In this document: positions 45,709-54,666 of the stretch, piece after piece
Numbering within the stretch: position 1 is the first letter of the stretch
Layout of the letters: each line of letters starts with the position of its first letter
Source of the DNA: Pseudomonas karstica
GTDB lineage: Bacteria > Pseudomonadota > Gammaproteobacteria > Pseudomonadales > Pseudomonadaceae
Direction: 5' to 3'
Assembly (NCBI RefSeq): GCF_009707515.1
Contig: NZ_WLYI01000001.1
Span: 62,001-126,000, forward strand
DNA: 64,000 bases
The notes under the pieces: model-generated
What the model saw: only the letters and a program-made list of their open reading frames with translations
What the model was told of the DNA's origin: nothing
The model's database searches: none
Program-made: the position numbers and the translations under genes

Positions 45709-46089
45709 TCAGGGCTTGGCGACCTTCCAGGCCCCGTCCATTTTGCCGTCACCGGTCATATCGCCGGCCTTTTTGTCCATGACGAAGGTATAGAGAGGCT
45801 TGCCGTCGTAGGCCCATTGACCCTTTTGGTCGTCACGGGTGATCACGGTCCACTTGCCCATGGATTTGTCGGTGGATGCCGCCATCAGCGGTGGCCAGTT
45901 GGCTGCACACTTGTCGTTGCACATGGACTTGTCACCAGCATCCTTGGCAAAGGTGTAGAGGGTCATGCCGTTGTGGTCCACCAATACCCCGTCTTTAGTC
46001 ATCGCCGGATCCGCCGCGAATGCCAGCGTCGGCAGTGATAACGCCGCCGTTACCAGCAAGGCTTTCCAGGAAAAAGTACTGTAAGTCAT
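45709..46089 (-). CDS. Secreted COG4315-type repeat protein
   Basis: 126 residues from ATG 46089. A Sec signal peptide (MTYSTFSWKALLVTAALSLPTLAFA) precedes two copies of the Yx(F/W/Y)xxD-type repeat: GMTLYTFAKDAGDKSMCNDK (in part, with CNDKCAANWPPL) and KPLYTFVMDKKAGDMTGDG. The predicted periplasmic function is unknown. It is divergent from phoB and its upstream region contains the Pho box, so co-regulation by phosphate is possible. Confidence 0.85.
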   Translation of the reverse strand: MTYSTFSWKALLVTAALSLPTLAFAADPAMTKDGVLVDHNGMTLYTFAKDAGDKSMCNDKCAANWPPLMAASTDKSMGKWTVITRDDQKGQWAYDGKPLYTFVMDKKAGDMTGDGKMDGAWKVAKP

Positions 46090-46171
46090 CGGAACCTTCC
46101 TTTTGTGGTTGTCAGGATTCGGACCCAAAGCGTAGTTCAGGACGACACCTATTGCCTAAGCGACTAAATTA

Positions 46172-46189
46172 CTGTCACACGACTGCAAT
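46172..46189 (+). promoter_or_regulatory. Pho box upstream of phoB
   Basis: CTGTCAC (46172-46178), ACGA, CTGCAAT (46183-46189): two 7-bp half-sites spaced by 4 bp, matching the PhoB consensus CTGTCAT-N4-CTGTCAT at 11 of 14 positions. It sits 52 bp before the phoB ATG and predicts autoregulation. It also lies 82 bp from the divergent COG4315 gene start. Confidence 0.75.
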
Positions 46190-46241
46190 AATTCCGTTAT
46201 CTAATGCGGCGCAAGACAGTTAAATGACAAGAGGACTTAGC

Positions 46242-46931
46242 ATGGTTGGCAGGAGCATTCTGATCGTTGACGATGAAGCGCCTATTCGCGAAATGATCGC
46301 CGTTGCATTGGAAATGGCCGGCTATGACTGCCTGGAGGCAGAAAACTCGCAACAGGCCCATGCCATTATCGTCGACCGCAAGCCAGACCTGATCCTGCTG
46401 GACTGGATGCTGCCCGGCACCTCCGGCATCGAACTGGCCCGCCGTCTCAAGCGCGATGAGCTGACCGGAGACATCCCGATCATCATGCTCACCGCCAAGG
46501 GCGAAGAGGACAACAAGATCCAGGGCCTGGAAGTTGGCGCCGATGACTACATCACCAAGCCATTTTCCCCACGGGAGCTGGTAGCCCGCCTGAAAGCCGT
46601 GCTGCGCCGTGCCGGCCCCACTGATGGCGAGGCGCCTATCGAAGTCGGCGGCCTGCTGCTGGACCCTATCAGCCACCGTGTAACCATCGACGGCAAGCCT
46701 GCCGAGATGGGCCCCACCGAATACCGCCTGCTGCAATTTTTCATGACCCACCAGGAGCGGGCCTACACCCGTGGCCAGTTGCTCGACCAGGTCTGGGGCG
46801 GCAACGTGTACGTCGAAGAGCGCACCGTTGACGTTCATATCCGTCGCCTGCGCAAAGCCTTGGGCGATGTCTACGAGAATCTGGTACAAACCGTGCGCGG
46901 CACTGGATACCGGTTTTCAACCAAGGGTTGA
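46242..46931 (+). CDS. phoB: PhoB, phosphate-regulon response regulator
   Basis: 229 residues from ATG 46242 with GAGGA six bases upstream. An earlier in-frame ATG at 46224 lacks a ribosome site and adds six residues. The receiver domain has phospho-acceptor Asp54 ([13 protein letters not shown]), acidic pocket DDE and Lys in [10 protein letters not shown]. The OmpR-type winged helix has [20 protein letters not shown] (in part) and [14 protein letters not shown]. It activates Pho genes when phosphate is scarce. phoR follows after 124 bp of repeat sequence. Confidence 0.97.
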   Translation: MVGRSILIVDDEAPIREMIAVALEMAGYDCLEAENSQQAHAIIVDRKPDLILLDWMLPGTSGIELARRLKRDELTGDIPIIMLTAKGEEDNKIQGLEVGADDYITKPFSPRELVARLKAVLRRAGPTDGEAPIEVGGLLLDPISHRVTIDGKPAEMGPTEYRLLQFFMTHQERAYTRGQLLDQVWGGNVYVEERTVDVHIRRLRKALGDVYENLVQTVRGTGYRFSTKG

Positions 46932-46935
46932 AAAC

Positions 46936-47024
46936 CAGTTGCAAGCGGTCAGCTACAAGCTTCAAGTAAAAGCCGATCAGCTCTGACTTGCAGCTCACCG
47001 CTCGCCGCTTGAAACTTGCAACTG
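46936..47024. repeat. AGCTTGCAAG-type inverted repeat between phoB and phoR
   Basis: Outer arms CAGTTGCAAG (46936-46945) and CTTGCAACTG (47015-47024) are perfect complements. Inner arms AGCTTCAAG and CGCTTGAAA pair further in. The style (repeated AGCTACAAGCTTCAAG words) matches the element at 51871-51965. It lies within the phoBR operon gap. Confidence 0.7.
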
Positions 47025-47055
47025 CAGCCCTGCAACTGCTCCGAAGGACGCATTC

Positions 47056-48378
47056 GTGAACCAAAACTGGCATGGCACCCTGATCCGCCACATGCTCTTG
47101 CTGATCACCGGCTGTCTGCTGATAGGCCTGATAAGCGGTTACTACGGCTGGAGCCTGGCCATCGGCCTGGGCGTCTACCTGGGCTGGACCCTCAAGCAAC
47201 TGCTGCGCCTGCATGAATGGCTGCGCCAGCACAAACCCGACGAAGCTCCACCCGACGGCTACGGCCTGTGGGGCGAGGTGTTCGACAGCATCTACCACCT
47301 GCAACGTCGCGACCAACGGGTGCGAGGGCGCTTGCAAGCGGTGATCGATCGGGTCCAGGAGTCCACTGCCGCGCTCAAAGACGCGGTGATCATGCTCGAC
47401 AGCGACGGCAACCTGGAATGGTGGAACCGCGCCGCCGAAACCCTGCTGGGCCTCAAGACGCCCCAGGACAGCGGCCAGCCGGTGACCAACCTGGTGCGTC
47501 ATCCGCGTTTCAAGGAGTACTTCGAGCAGGACAACTATGAAGAAGCCCTGGAAATCCCGTCACCGACCAATGATCGCGTACGCATTCAGTTGTACCTGAC
47601 GCGCTACGGCAACAACGAGCATTTGATGTTGGTGCGTGATGTCACCCGCCTCCATCAGTTGGAGCAGATGCGCAAGGATTTCGTCGCCAACGTTTCCCAC
47701 GAACTGCGCACGCCGTTGACTGTGATTTGTGGCTACCTGGAGACGCTGCTGGACAACGTCGAAGAGGTGAACCCACGCTGGAGCCGTGCTCTGCAGCAAA
47801 TGCAGCAGCAAGGCGAACGCATGCAAACCCTGCTCAATGACCTGTTGTTACTGGCCAAGCTGGAAGCCACCGACTACCCCTCGGACAACCATCCGGTACC
47901 GGTGCAAGGCCTGTTGCAGACTATCAAGAGCGATGCCCAGGCGCTGTCCGGTCAACGTGAGCAGAGCATTTCCCTGGAGGCTGACCCATCGATCCAGCTC
48001 AAGGGCAGCGAGGGCGAGTTACGCAGTGCCTTTTCCAACCTGGTGTTCAATGCCGTTAAGTACACCCAGGACAAAGGCACGGTCCGCATCCGCTGGTGGG
48101 CGGACGACCAGGGCGCGCATCTGAGCGTCCAGGACTCAGGAATCGGTATCGACAGCAAACACTTGCCAAGACTGACCGAACGTTTCTACAGGGTCGACTC
48201 CAGCCGCAACTCCAACACCGGTGGCACCGGCCTGGGCCTGGCAATCGTCAAGCATGTGTTGCTGCGCCATCGTGCACGCTTGGAAATCAGCAGTGTGCTG
48301 GGCCATGGCAGCACCTTTACCTGCCATTTTCCGCCAGCACAGGTGACACGCTCGCGGGCAATCGACACCGGTGAATAA
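47056..48378 (+). CDS. phoR: PhoR, phosphate-regulon sensor histidine kinase
   Basis: 440 residues from GTG 47056 with GAAGGA just upstream. Two short N-terminal membrane segments (about 10-45) precede a PhoR linker and PAS domain (about 95-200, AVIMLDSDGNLEWWNRAAETLLG in part). HisKA follows with phospho-acceptor His215 in FVANVSHELRTPLTV, and HATPase with FSNLVFNAVKYT (N box), DSGIGID (G1) and NTGGTGLGLAIVKH (G2). It phosphorylates PhoB under phosphate starvation, gated by PhoU and the Pst transporter. Confidence 0.97.
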   Translation: MNQNWHGTLIRHMLLLITGCLLIGLISGYYGWSLAIGLGVYLGWTLKQLLRLHEWLRQHKPDEAPPDGYGLWGEVFDSIYHLQRRDQRVRGRLQAVIDRVQESTAALKDAVIMLDSDGNLEWWNRAAETLLGLKTPQDSGQPVTNLVRHPRFKEYFEQDNYEEALEIPSPTNDRVRIQLYLTRYGNNEHLMLVRDVTRLHQLEQMRKDFVANVSHELRTPLTVICGYLETLLDNVEEVNPRWSRALQQMQQQGERMQTLLNDLLLLAKLEATDYPSDNHPVPVQGLLQTIKSDAQALSGQREQSISLEADPSIQLKGSEGELRSAFSNLVFNAVKYTQDKGTVRIRWWADDQGAHLSVQDSGIGIDSKHLPRLTERFYRVDSSRNSNTGGTGLGLAIVKHVLLRHRARLEISSVLGHGSTFTCHFPPAQVTRSRAIDTGE

Positions 48379-48396
48379 CTGAAAACAACCACGATC

Positions 48397-48416
48397 CATG
48401 TGGGAGTTGGCTTGCG
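48397..48416 (+). repeat. Orphan half REP after phoR
   Basis: ATGTGGGAGTTGGCTTGCGG resembles the single-unit Pseudomonas repeat GTGGGAGCTGGCTTGC. No inverted partner is seen in the 176-bp gap between phoR and the next gene. Confidence 0.45.
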
Positions 48417-48554
48417 GGGAGTACATTTCCTGCCCCGCCCGGCAGCAGGCACTAGGCAAGTACCCCGTCAGCCGCTACATTGACCGACCTGTGCCTGTCT
48501 TCCAGGCCCACCTGTCACTCCTTTTTGAATACACGGAACCCGCAAAACCCCATC

Positions 48555-49895
48555 ATGGACCCTTCCCCTGGCATCACCCTCGCGACACTCTTCGCCGATT
48601 TCGGCATGATTCTTTTTGCACTGATCCTGGTACTGCTCAACGGTTTTTTCGTTGCGGCGGAATTCGCCATGGTCAAGCTGCGCGCCACCCGGGTCGAGTC
48701 CATCGCCCACAAAAACGGCTGGCGCGGGCAAATCCTGCGCACCGTGCACAACCAGCTCGACGCCTACCTATCGGCCTGCCAGTTGGGTATCACCCTCGCC
48801 TCCCTGGGCCTGGGCTGGGTCGGCGAGCCAGCCTTCGCACACATTCTGGAACCGTTGCTGGGTGCCATCGGCGTCGAATCGCCTGAAGTGATCAAGGGCG
48901 TGTCGTTCTTTGCCGCCTTCTTCGTGATTTCCTATTTGCACATCGTGATCGGTGAACTGGCACCCAAGTCCTGGGCCATTCGCAAGCCCGAGTTGCTGTC
49001 GCTGTGGACCGCCGTGCCGCTGTACCTGTTCTATTGGGCGATGTACCCGGCGATCTACCTGCTCAACGCCAGCGCCAACGCGATTTTGCGTATTGCCGGC
49101 CAAGGCGAGCCTGGCCCGCATCATGAACACCATTACAGCCGTGAAGAACTGAAACTGATCCTGCATTCCAGCCGCGGCCAGGACCCCAGCGACCAGGGCA
49201 TGCGCGTGCTGGCCTCGGCGGTGGAAATGGGCGAGTTGGAAGTGGTGGACTGGGCCAATTCCCGGGAAGACCTGGTCACCCTGGACTTCAACGCCCCACT
49301 CAAGGAAATCCTCGCGCTGTTCCGGCGCCATAAATTCAGCCGTTATCCGGTGTATGACGCCGTGCGTAACGAGTTTGTCGGCCTGCTGCACATCAAGGAC
49401 CTGCTGCTGGAACTGGCGGACCTGGACCACCTCCCCGAGTCATTCAACCTGGCCGAACTGACCCGTCCACTGGAGCGCGTGTCCCGGCACATGCCGCTGT
49501 CGCAATTGCTGGAACAATTTCGCAAGGGCGGCGCGCACTTTGCCCTGGTAGAGGAAGCCGACGGCAAGATCATCGGTTACCTCACCATGGAAGACGTGCT
49601 GGAAGTGCTGGTGGGCGATATCCAGGACGAACACCGCAAGGCCGAGCGCGGCATCCTCGCCTACCAGCCCGGCAAGCTGCTGGTGCGCGGTGATACACCG
49701 TTGTTCAAAGTGGAACGCCTGCTGGGCATCGACCTGGACCACATTGAAGCCGAAACCCTGGCCGGCCTGGTCTACGACACCCTGAAGCGGGTACCGGAAG
49801 AGGAAGAAGTGCTGGAGGTTGAAGGCCTGCGAATAATCATCAAGAAGATGAAAGGGCCGAAGATCGTGCTGGCCAAGGTGATGATGCTCGACTGA
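48555..49895 (+). CDS. CNNM/CorC-type membrane protein (DUF21-CBS-CorC_HlyC)
   Basis: 446 residues from ATG 48555 (MDPSPGITLATLFADFGM); the longer frame from 48480 adds non-conserved sequence. The DUF21/CNNM membrane domain (about 1-190) starts FALILVLLNGFFVAAEFAMV. Two CBS domains (about 200-330) include FSRYPVYDAVRNEFVGLLHI (in part) and DGKIIGYLTMEDVLEVLVG. A C-terminal CorC_HlyC domain ends in GLRIIIKKMKGPKIV. The family is linked to Mg2+ or other divalent-cation efflux and magnesium resistance; the substrate here is not determined. It is always next to phoBR in pseudomonads that I know. Confidence 0.88.
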   Translation: MDPSPGITLATLFADFGMILFALILVLLNGFFVAAEFAMVKLRATRVESIAHKNGWRGQILRTVHNQLDAYLSACQLGITLASLGLGWVGEPAFAHILEPLLGAIGVESPEVIKGVSFFAAFFVISYLHIVIGELAPKSWAIRKPELLSLWTAVPLYLFYWAMYPAIYLLNASANAILRIAGQGEPGPHHEHHYSREELKLILHSSRGQDPSDQGMRVLASAVEMGELEVVDWANSREDLVTLDFNAPLKEILALFRRHKFSRYPVYDAVRNEFVGLLHIKDLLLELADLDHLPESFNLAELTRPLERVSRHMPLSQLLEQFRKGGAHFALVEEADGKIIGYLTMEDVLEVLVGDIQDEHRKAERGILAYQPGKLLVRGDTPLFKVERLLGIDLDHIEAETLAGLVYDTLKRVPEEEEVLEVEGLRIIIKKMKGPKIVLAKVMMLD

Positions 49896-49902
49896 TGCGT
49901 TA

Positions 49903-49956
49903 GTTGCCCAATGCAAGGTTGGGCAACGCCCCTACGGGCTGATTGAGCTCGTAGGG
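49903..49956. terminator. Two tandem hairpins between convergent genes
   Basis: First stem GTTGCCCAA (49903-49911) / TTGGGCAAC (49919-49927). Second stem CCCTACG (49930-49936) / CGTAGGG (49950-49956). They occupy the 88-bp gap between the CBS-protein gene and the convergent response-regulator gene and probably end both transcripts. Confidence 0.6.
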
Positions 49957-49983
49957 AATGACACCCGTGCGATATTCAGGCGC

Positions 49984-50877
49984 TCACGCCCCCGGCACAA
50001 AATGCTTCTGCGCCGTCCCTCGGGCAATCAGCCGGGAGATGTAGTCGAGCTTCTGCGCATCCTGGTCGATAAAACGAAAAGTCAGTTGCAACCAGTCGCT
50101 ATCGGGCTTGGGTTCATAAGCGACGATGGCGTGCAGGTAGCCATTGAGCCGAGCGGTTTCGGCGTGCTCACCCTGCTCCAGGTCGAGTACGGCACTTTCC
50201 AGCACCTGAGGCAGGACTTCGCCCCGACGTACCACCAGCAGCGCTTCCTTGATGCTCAGCGCCTTGATCACGCATTGCTGGGTGCCGCTGGACAGGCGCA
50301 GTTGGCCCTGCCCACGACCGCTGGCCGGCGATACCGTCGCCTGCACGGGCGGGCTGTTAAGCAGGCCTTTGCTGGAGGCCGCGACGGGGGCAGCCTTGAC
50401 CGCTTCCGGCTTGCCGCCGGTGAGGGCGCTCAGGGAGTCATTACCGAAAGCCGAGTTCATCTTGGTCGGGGCGCTGGCGATCAGCGCATCCAGGCGACCG
50501 ATCTTGTGCAGGGCCTGCTTGACCTTGTTCAACAGCTGTTCGTTGGTGAAGGGTTTGCTGACGTAGCCGGACACCCCGGCCTGAATCGCCTGGACCACGT
50601 TTTCCTTGTCGCCACGACTGGTAACCATGACAAACGGCATGGCCTTGAGATGAGGTTGCCCACGGCACCAGGTCAACAATTCCAGGCCGGACATTTCCGG
50701 CATTTCCCAGTCGCACAGGACCATATCGAAGGTTTCGCGCATCAGGATGGCCTGGGCCTTTTTGCCGTTCACCGCATCGTCGATCTTGATGCCCGGGAAG
50801 TAGTTGCGCAGGCACTTCTTCACCAGATCGCGAATAAACGAGGCGTCATCCACCACCAATACACTGACTTTGCTCAT
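49984..50877 (-). CDS. Response regulator with C-terminal PilZ-like domain
   Basis: 297 residues from ATG 50877 (MSKVSVLVVDDASFIRDLVK), with GAGGGG upstream. The CheY-type receiver (1-125) has phospho-acceptor Asp56 in LCDWEMPEMSG and the Lys of GYVSKPFT. A linker rich in Ala/Ser (about 130-190) precedes a C-terminal beta-rich domain (about 195-297) resembling PilZ, but without an obvious RxxxR c-di-GMP motif. No partner kinase is adjacent. Possibly a motility or c-di-GMP output regulator; this is inferred. Confidence 0.8.
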   Translation of the reverse strand: MSKVSVLVVDDASFIRDLVKKCLRNYFPGIKIDDAVNGKKAQAILMRETFDMVLCDWEMPEMSGLELLTWCRGQPHLKAMPFVMVTSRGDKENVVQAIQAGVSGYVSKPFTNEQLLNKVKQALHKIGRLDALIASAPTKMNSAFGNDSLSALTGGKPEAVKAAPVAASSKGLLNSPPVQATVSPASGRGQGQLRLSSGTQQCVIKALSIKEALLVVRRGEVLPQVLESAVLDLEQGEHAETARLNGYLHAIVAYEPKPDSDWLQLTFRFIDQDAQKLDYISRLIARGTAQKHFVPGA

Positions 50878-50958
50878 TGACCCCTCATCCTCTAAAAACC
50901 CCGGCAAGCATACGCCTCACTGATGGCATTTCGCCAAAACAGCAATGCTGTTCACCAC

Positions 50959-50989
50959 TGTAGGAACTAGGTGCCCCCCTTGCTCCTAC
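50959..50989. repeat. Degenerate REP-like hairpin
   Basis: GTAGGA near 50960 and TCCTAC ending near 50989, with decayed central sequence, in the gap between the response regulator and phoU. It looks like a worn REP unit. Confidence 0.4.
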
Positions 50990-51051
50990 AAAAACAGCTA
51001 CGCCGGAACTTTACTGGCGCCCGCAGCGTAGAAATCACACGCCACAAACGA

Positions 51052-51078
51052 AAACGCCCGGCCTGAGGCCGGGCGTTT
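51052..51078 (-). terminator. Strong terminator after phoU
   Basis: AAACGCCCGGCC (51052-51063), TGA loop, GGCCGGGCGTTT (51067-51078): 12-bp perfect G/C-rich stem, followed in minus direction by TTTTCGTTTG. It lies 15 bp beyond the phoU stop, closing the pst-phoU operon. Confidence 0.88.
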
Positions 51079-51093
51079 ATTTCTCGGGCAATC

Positions 51094-51855
51094 TTACTTA
51101 TCGTCAGCAAGGCCCGGAACATTAGGCATTTGATCAACGGTGCCTTCAACTTCAGCTTTCATGCGCTTGAGGCCCATGTGCCGCACGTCGGTACCGCGCA
51201 CCAGGTAGATAACCAGCTCAGAGATATTGCGGGCATGGTCGCCGATCCGCTCCAGGGAGCGCAGGACCCAGATGATGCTCAACACCCGCGAGATCGAGCG
51301 CGGGTCTTCCATCATGTAGGTGGCGAGCTCGCGCAGGGCGGTCTTGTACTCACGGTCGATGATCTTGTCGTACTGGGCCACCGACAAGGCCAGTTCGGCA
51401 TCGAAGCGGGCAAAGGCGTCGAGGGCATCGCGAACCATGTTGCGCACCTGGTCGCCGATATGGCGCACTTCGACATAACCGCGCGGGGCTTCACCTTCTT
51501 CGCACAGCTGAATCGCACGGCGGGCAATCTTGGTGGATTCGTCACCGATCCGCTCAAGATCGATCACCGACTTGGAGATGCTGATGATCAAGCGCAAGTC
51601 GGACGCCGCTGGCTGCCGACGGGCCAGGATGCGCAGGCACTCTTCGTCGATGTTGCGTTCCATCTGGTTGATCTGGTCATCAATCTCGCGCACTTGCTGG
51701 GCCAGGCCGGAGTCGGCCTCGATCAGCGCGGTGACTGCGTCATTGACTTGCTTCTCCACCAGCCCGCCCATGGCCAGGAGGTGGCTGCGCACTTCCTCAA
51801 GCTCGGCGTTGAATTGCGCGGAGATGTGGTGGGTTAAGCCTTCCTTCGAAATCAT
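51094..51855 (-). CDS. phoU: PhoU, phosphate-signalling regulator
   Basis: 253 residues from ATG 51855 with GGAG eight bases upstream; the 15 further codons upstream belong to repeat sequence. Two three-helix bundles carry the metal-binding E/DxxxD motifs of PhoU (DEECLRILARRQPAASDLRL, ISISKSVIDLERIGDES in part, and SIIWVLRSLERIGDHARNI in part). PhoU couples the PstB/PstSCA transporter to PhoR to repress the Pho regulon when phosphate is plentiful. Confidence 0.96.
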   Translation of the reverse strand: MISKEGLTHHISAQFNAELEEVRSHLLAMGGLVEKQVNDAVTALIEADSGLAQQVREIDDQINQMERNIDEECLRILARRQPAASDLRLIISISKSVIDLERIGDESTKIARRAIQLCEEGEAPRGYVEVRHIGDQVRNMVRDALDAFARFDAELALSVAQYDKIIDREYKTALRELATYMMEDPRSISRVLSIIWVLRSLERIGDHARNISELVIYLVRGTDVRHMGLKRMKAEVEGTVDQMPNVPGLADDK

Positions 51856-51870
51856 GGTTTTGCTCCGCAA

Positions 51871-51965
51871 AAGCTGTAAGCCGCAAGCTACAAGCTGCAA
51901 GCTGATGTGTGTTGTTGATCAAACTGCTTTTACTTGCCGCTTGAAAGGTGCGGCTTGTAGCTGCC
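51871..51965. repeat. AGCTTGCAAG-type inverted repeat between pstB and phoU
   Basis: The left arm is AGCTGTAAGCCGCAAGCTACAAGC (described in part: AAGCTGTAAGCCGCAAG from 51871) and the right arm GTGCGGCTTGTAGCTGC ends near 51964. The arms are long but imperfect complements. It is the same word set as the element between phoB and phoR. Confidence 0.65.
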
Positions 51966-51968
51966 CCA

Positions 51969-52802
51969 CTAGCCATAACGACCGGTGATGTAGTCTTCGG
52001 TCTGTTTCTTCGCCGGATTGGTGAACAGCGTGTCGGTGTCGCCAAACTCCACCAGCTTGCCCATGTACATGAACGCGGTGTAGTCCGATACCCGAGCGGC
52101 CTGTTGCATATTGTGAGTCACGATGACGATGGTGAACTTGGACTTGAGCTCGTAGATCAGCTCTTCGACTTTCAGGGTGGAGATCGGGTCGAGTGCCGAG
52201 CACGGTTCGTCGAGCAGTAATACTTCCGGCTCTACTGCGATGGTGCGGGCGATCACCAGACGTTGCTGTTGACCACCGGACAAGCCCAGAGCCGACTCGT
52301 GCAGGCGGTCCTTGACTTCATCCCACAGCGCCGCGCCCTTGAGGGCCCACTCCACAGCCTCATCGAGGATGCGTTTCTTGTTGATACCCTGGATACGCAA
52401 GCCGTAGACCACGTTTTCGTAGATGGTCTTGGGGAACGGGTTGGGCTTCTGGAACACCATGCCCACGCGGCGACGCAACTCGGCGACGTCTTCGCCCTTG
52501 CGGTAAATGTTGGTGCCATAGAGGTTGATCGCACCTTCAACACGGCAACCGTCCACCAGATCATTCATCCGGTTGAAGGTACGCAGCAGTGTGGATTTAC
52601 CGCAGCCGGACGGGCCAATAAAGGCGGTCACACGCTGTTTGGGGATATTCATGCTGACGTCGAACAGCGCCTGCTTGTCACCGTAGTACAGGCTCAGGCC
52701 CGGGACTTCGATCGCCACAGTTTCCTGGGCCAGGCTCAGGCTCTGCTTGTCGCGACCCAGGGCTGACATGTTGATGCCGTGGGAATGGGTTTCATGTTGC
52801 AT
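51969..52802 (-). CDS. pstB: PstB, phosphate ABC-transporter ATPase
   Basis: 277 residues with Walker [11 protein letters not shown]-loop [11 protein letters not shown], signature LSGGQQQR, Walker [14 protein letters not shown] and switch His in [13 protein letters not shown]. It has the PstB-specific N-terminus and 'RVEG' insert. It powers high-affinity phosphate import with PstA/PstC and, with PhoU, signals phosphate sufficiency. It lies downstream of pstA beyond a REP pair. Confidence 0.98.
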   Translation of the reverse strand: MQHETHSHGINMSALGRDKQSLSLAQETVAIEVPGLSLYYGDKQALFDVSMNIPKQRVTAFIGPSGCGKSTLLRTFNRMNDLVDGCRVEGAINLYGTNIYRKGEDVAELRRRVGMVFQKPNPFPKTIYENVVYGLRIQGINKKRILDEAVEWALKGAALWDEVKDRLHESALGLSGGQQQRLVIARTIAVEPEVLLLDEPCSALDPISTLKVEELIYELKSKFTIVIVTHNMQQAARVSDYTAFMYMGKLVEFGDTDTLFTNPAKKQTEDYITGRYG

Positions 52803-52873
52803 GGGATGCTCCCTGTGCTACCAATTCGTTTCAGTGAGCCGCCGGTCATTGGGCCAGCGGTTACATCATTCTT

Positions 52874-52975
52874 CTGTAGGCGCAAGCTTGCTCGCGAAGG
52901 TCGTTAACGATAACGCGGGAAGCCAGGATGAACGCGGCGACCTTGCGTTTTTCGCGAGCAAGCTCGCTCCTACAG
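52874..52975. repeat. REP pair between pstA and pstB
   Basis: Inverted doublet. The left half CTGTAGGCGCAAGCTTGCTC starts at 52874 and the right half GAGCAAGCTCGCTCCTACAG ends at 52975, five bases from the pstA stop. It splits the pst operon and may adjust PstB/PhoU output relative to the permeases. Confidence 0.85.
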
Positions 52976-52980
52976 GGTTA

Positions 52981-54651
52981 TCAACTATCCAGTGCTTTGT
53001 ATTTTTCGCGCAGGTGGTTACGAATCCACACCGCCGACAGGTTGAGCGTGGCGATCACCAGCACCAGCAAGAACGCGGTGGCGTACACCAGCGGCCGTGC
53101 TGCTTCGACGTTGGGGCTCTGGAAACCGACATCATAAATATGGAAGCCCAGGTGCATGATCTTCTGGTCAAGGTGCAGGTACGGGTAGTTGCCGTCCAGC
53201 GGCAGCGACGGTGCCAGTTTCACCACACCCACCAGCATCAACGGCGCCACTTCACCGGCAGCACGGGCCACAGCGAGGATCATGCCGGTCATCATCGCCG
53301 GGCTGGCCATTGGCAAGACGATCTTCCACAGCGTTTCCGCCTTGGTCGCGCCCAGTGCCAACGAACCTTCGCGTACCGTGCGAGGAATCCGCGCCAGGCC
53401 TTCTTCGGTGGCCACGATCACCACCGGCACCGCCAGCAATGCCAACGTCAGCGATGCCCACAACAGGCCAGGCGTACCGAATGTCGGTGCCGGCAGGGCT
53501 TCGGGGAAGAACAACCGGTCCACCGAGCCACCCAGTACGTAAACGAAGAAACCCAAGCCAAACACACCATAAACAATCGCCGGCACACCTGCCAGGTTGT
53601 TCACGGCAATGCGGATGATACGGGTCAAGGCGTTCTGCTTGGCGTATTCGCGCAGGTAAACCGCCGCCAGCACGCCGAAGGGGGTCACGATCATCGCCAT
53701 GATCAGCGTCATCATCACGGTACCGAAGATCGCCGGGAAGATCCCGCCTTCGGTGTTGGCTTCCCGTGGGTCGTCGCTCAGGAACTCCCAAACCTTGCTG
53801 AAATAGAAGCCGACCTTGGTGATGTAGCCCATGGCATTGGGCTGGTACGCATGCACCACCTTGCCAATATTGATTTCCACTTCCTTGCCGTTGCCATCGC
53901 GGGCCGTCAAGGCATCGCGGTTGAACTGGGCGTGCAAGTCAGCCAGGCGCGCTTCAATACCTTGGTAACGGGCGTTCAGCTCCGCACGGTCGGCGTCCAT
54001 GTCAGCCTGGGCGGCAGCATCAAGCTTGCCATCCAGCTCCAGTTTGCGCCCATGCAGGCGGATACGTTCAAGACCTGCGTTGATCGCACCGATATCGGAC
54101 TTTTCCAGGGTCTTGAGCTGAGCCGCGAGCTTGTTGACGCGGTCCACGCGGGCTTGCAATTCGGGCCAGGCGGCGGCGCCTTCAGCGATGACCTTACCGT
54201 CTTGCTTGACGTTGACCAGGGTGCCGTAGAAGTTGCCCCACTCACGACGCTCGATAGCTATCAGGTCGACCGGCTTGGTCTGGTTGGTCAACCACTCACC
54301 GACAATCCAGGTGAAGTCGTTTCCGTTCAGGTCCCGGTTGCCGACCTTGATCAGCTCGCGGGTCATGAATTCCGGGCCGTCATCCGGCACCGGCAACCCG
54401 GCGCTTTTCAGGCGCTCGCGAGGCACCTGTTCTTTCTGCACCACTTCGCCAACCACCACATGGCTGGCCTGGCCTGGCACCTCGTAGCTGGCCTGGATCA
54501 GGTCTGCCGGCCAGAAGTGGCCCAAGCCACGCACCGCAATCACAGCCAGCAAACCAATGGTCATGATGACCGCGATGGACACCGCGCCACCGCTGATCCA
54601 GACGCCGGGGGCGCCGCTCTTGAACCATCCATTCAGGGAGTTCTGTTTCAC
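52981..54651 (-). CDS. pstA: PstA, phosphate permease subunit with large periplasmic insert
   Basis: 556 residues, almost twice the E. coli PstA (296). An N-terminal membrane segment (about 20-42) is followed by about 240 residues of non-permease sequence with a coiled-coil stretch (ELQARVDRVNKLAAQLKTLE in part, around 170-230). The BPD_transp permease core (about 300-540) has the GVPAIVYGVFGLGFFVY block and EEGLARIPRTVREGSLALGA (the EAA-type loop), in part. The enlarged form is the rule in Pseudomonas. It forms the channel with PstC. Confidence 0.96.
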   Translation of the reverse strand: MKQNSLNGWFKSGAPGVWISGGAVSIAVIMTIGLLAVIAVRGLGHFWPADLIQASYEVPGQASHVVVGEVVQKEQVPRERLKSAGLPVPDDGPEFMTRELIKVGNRDLNGNDFTWIVGEWLTNQTKPVDLIAIERREWGNFYGTLVNVKQDGKVIAEGAAAWPELQARVDRVNKLAAQLKTLEKSDIGAINAGLERIRLHGRKLELDGKLDAAAQADMDADRAELNARYQGIEARLADLHAQFNRDALTARDGNGKEVEINIGKVVHAYQPNAMGYITKVGFYFSKVWEFLSDDPREANTEGGIFPAIFGTVMMTLIMAMIVTPFGVLAAVYLREYAKQNALTRIIRIAVNNLAGVPAIVYGVFGLGFFVYVLGGSVDRLFFPEALPAPTFGTPGLLWASLTLALLAVPVVIVATEEGLARIPRTVREGSLALGATKAETLWKIVLPMASPAMMTGMILAVARAAGEVAPLMLVGVVKLAPSLPLDGNYPYLHLDQKIMHLGFHIYDVGFQSPNVEAARPLVYATAFLLVLVIATLNLSAVWIRNHLREKYKALDS

Positions 54652-54666
54652 AGACTTCTACCTTTC

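Noticed and set aside
46224..46241. Earlier ATG for phoB at 46224
   Set aside because: It lacks a ribosome site, while ATG 46242 has GAGGA at ideal spacing and gives the family N-terminus.
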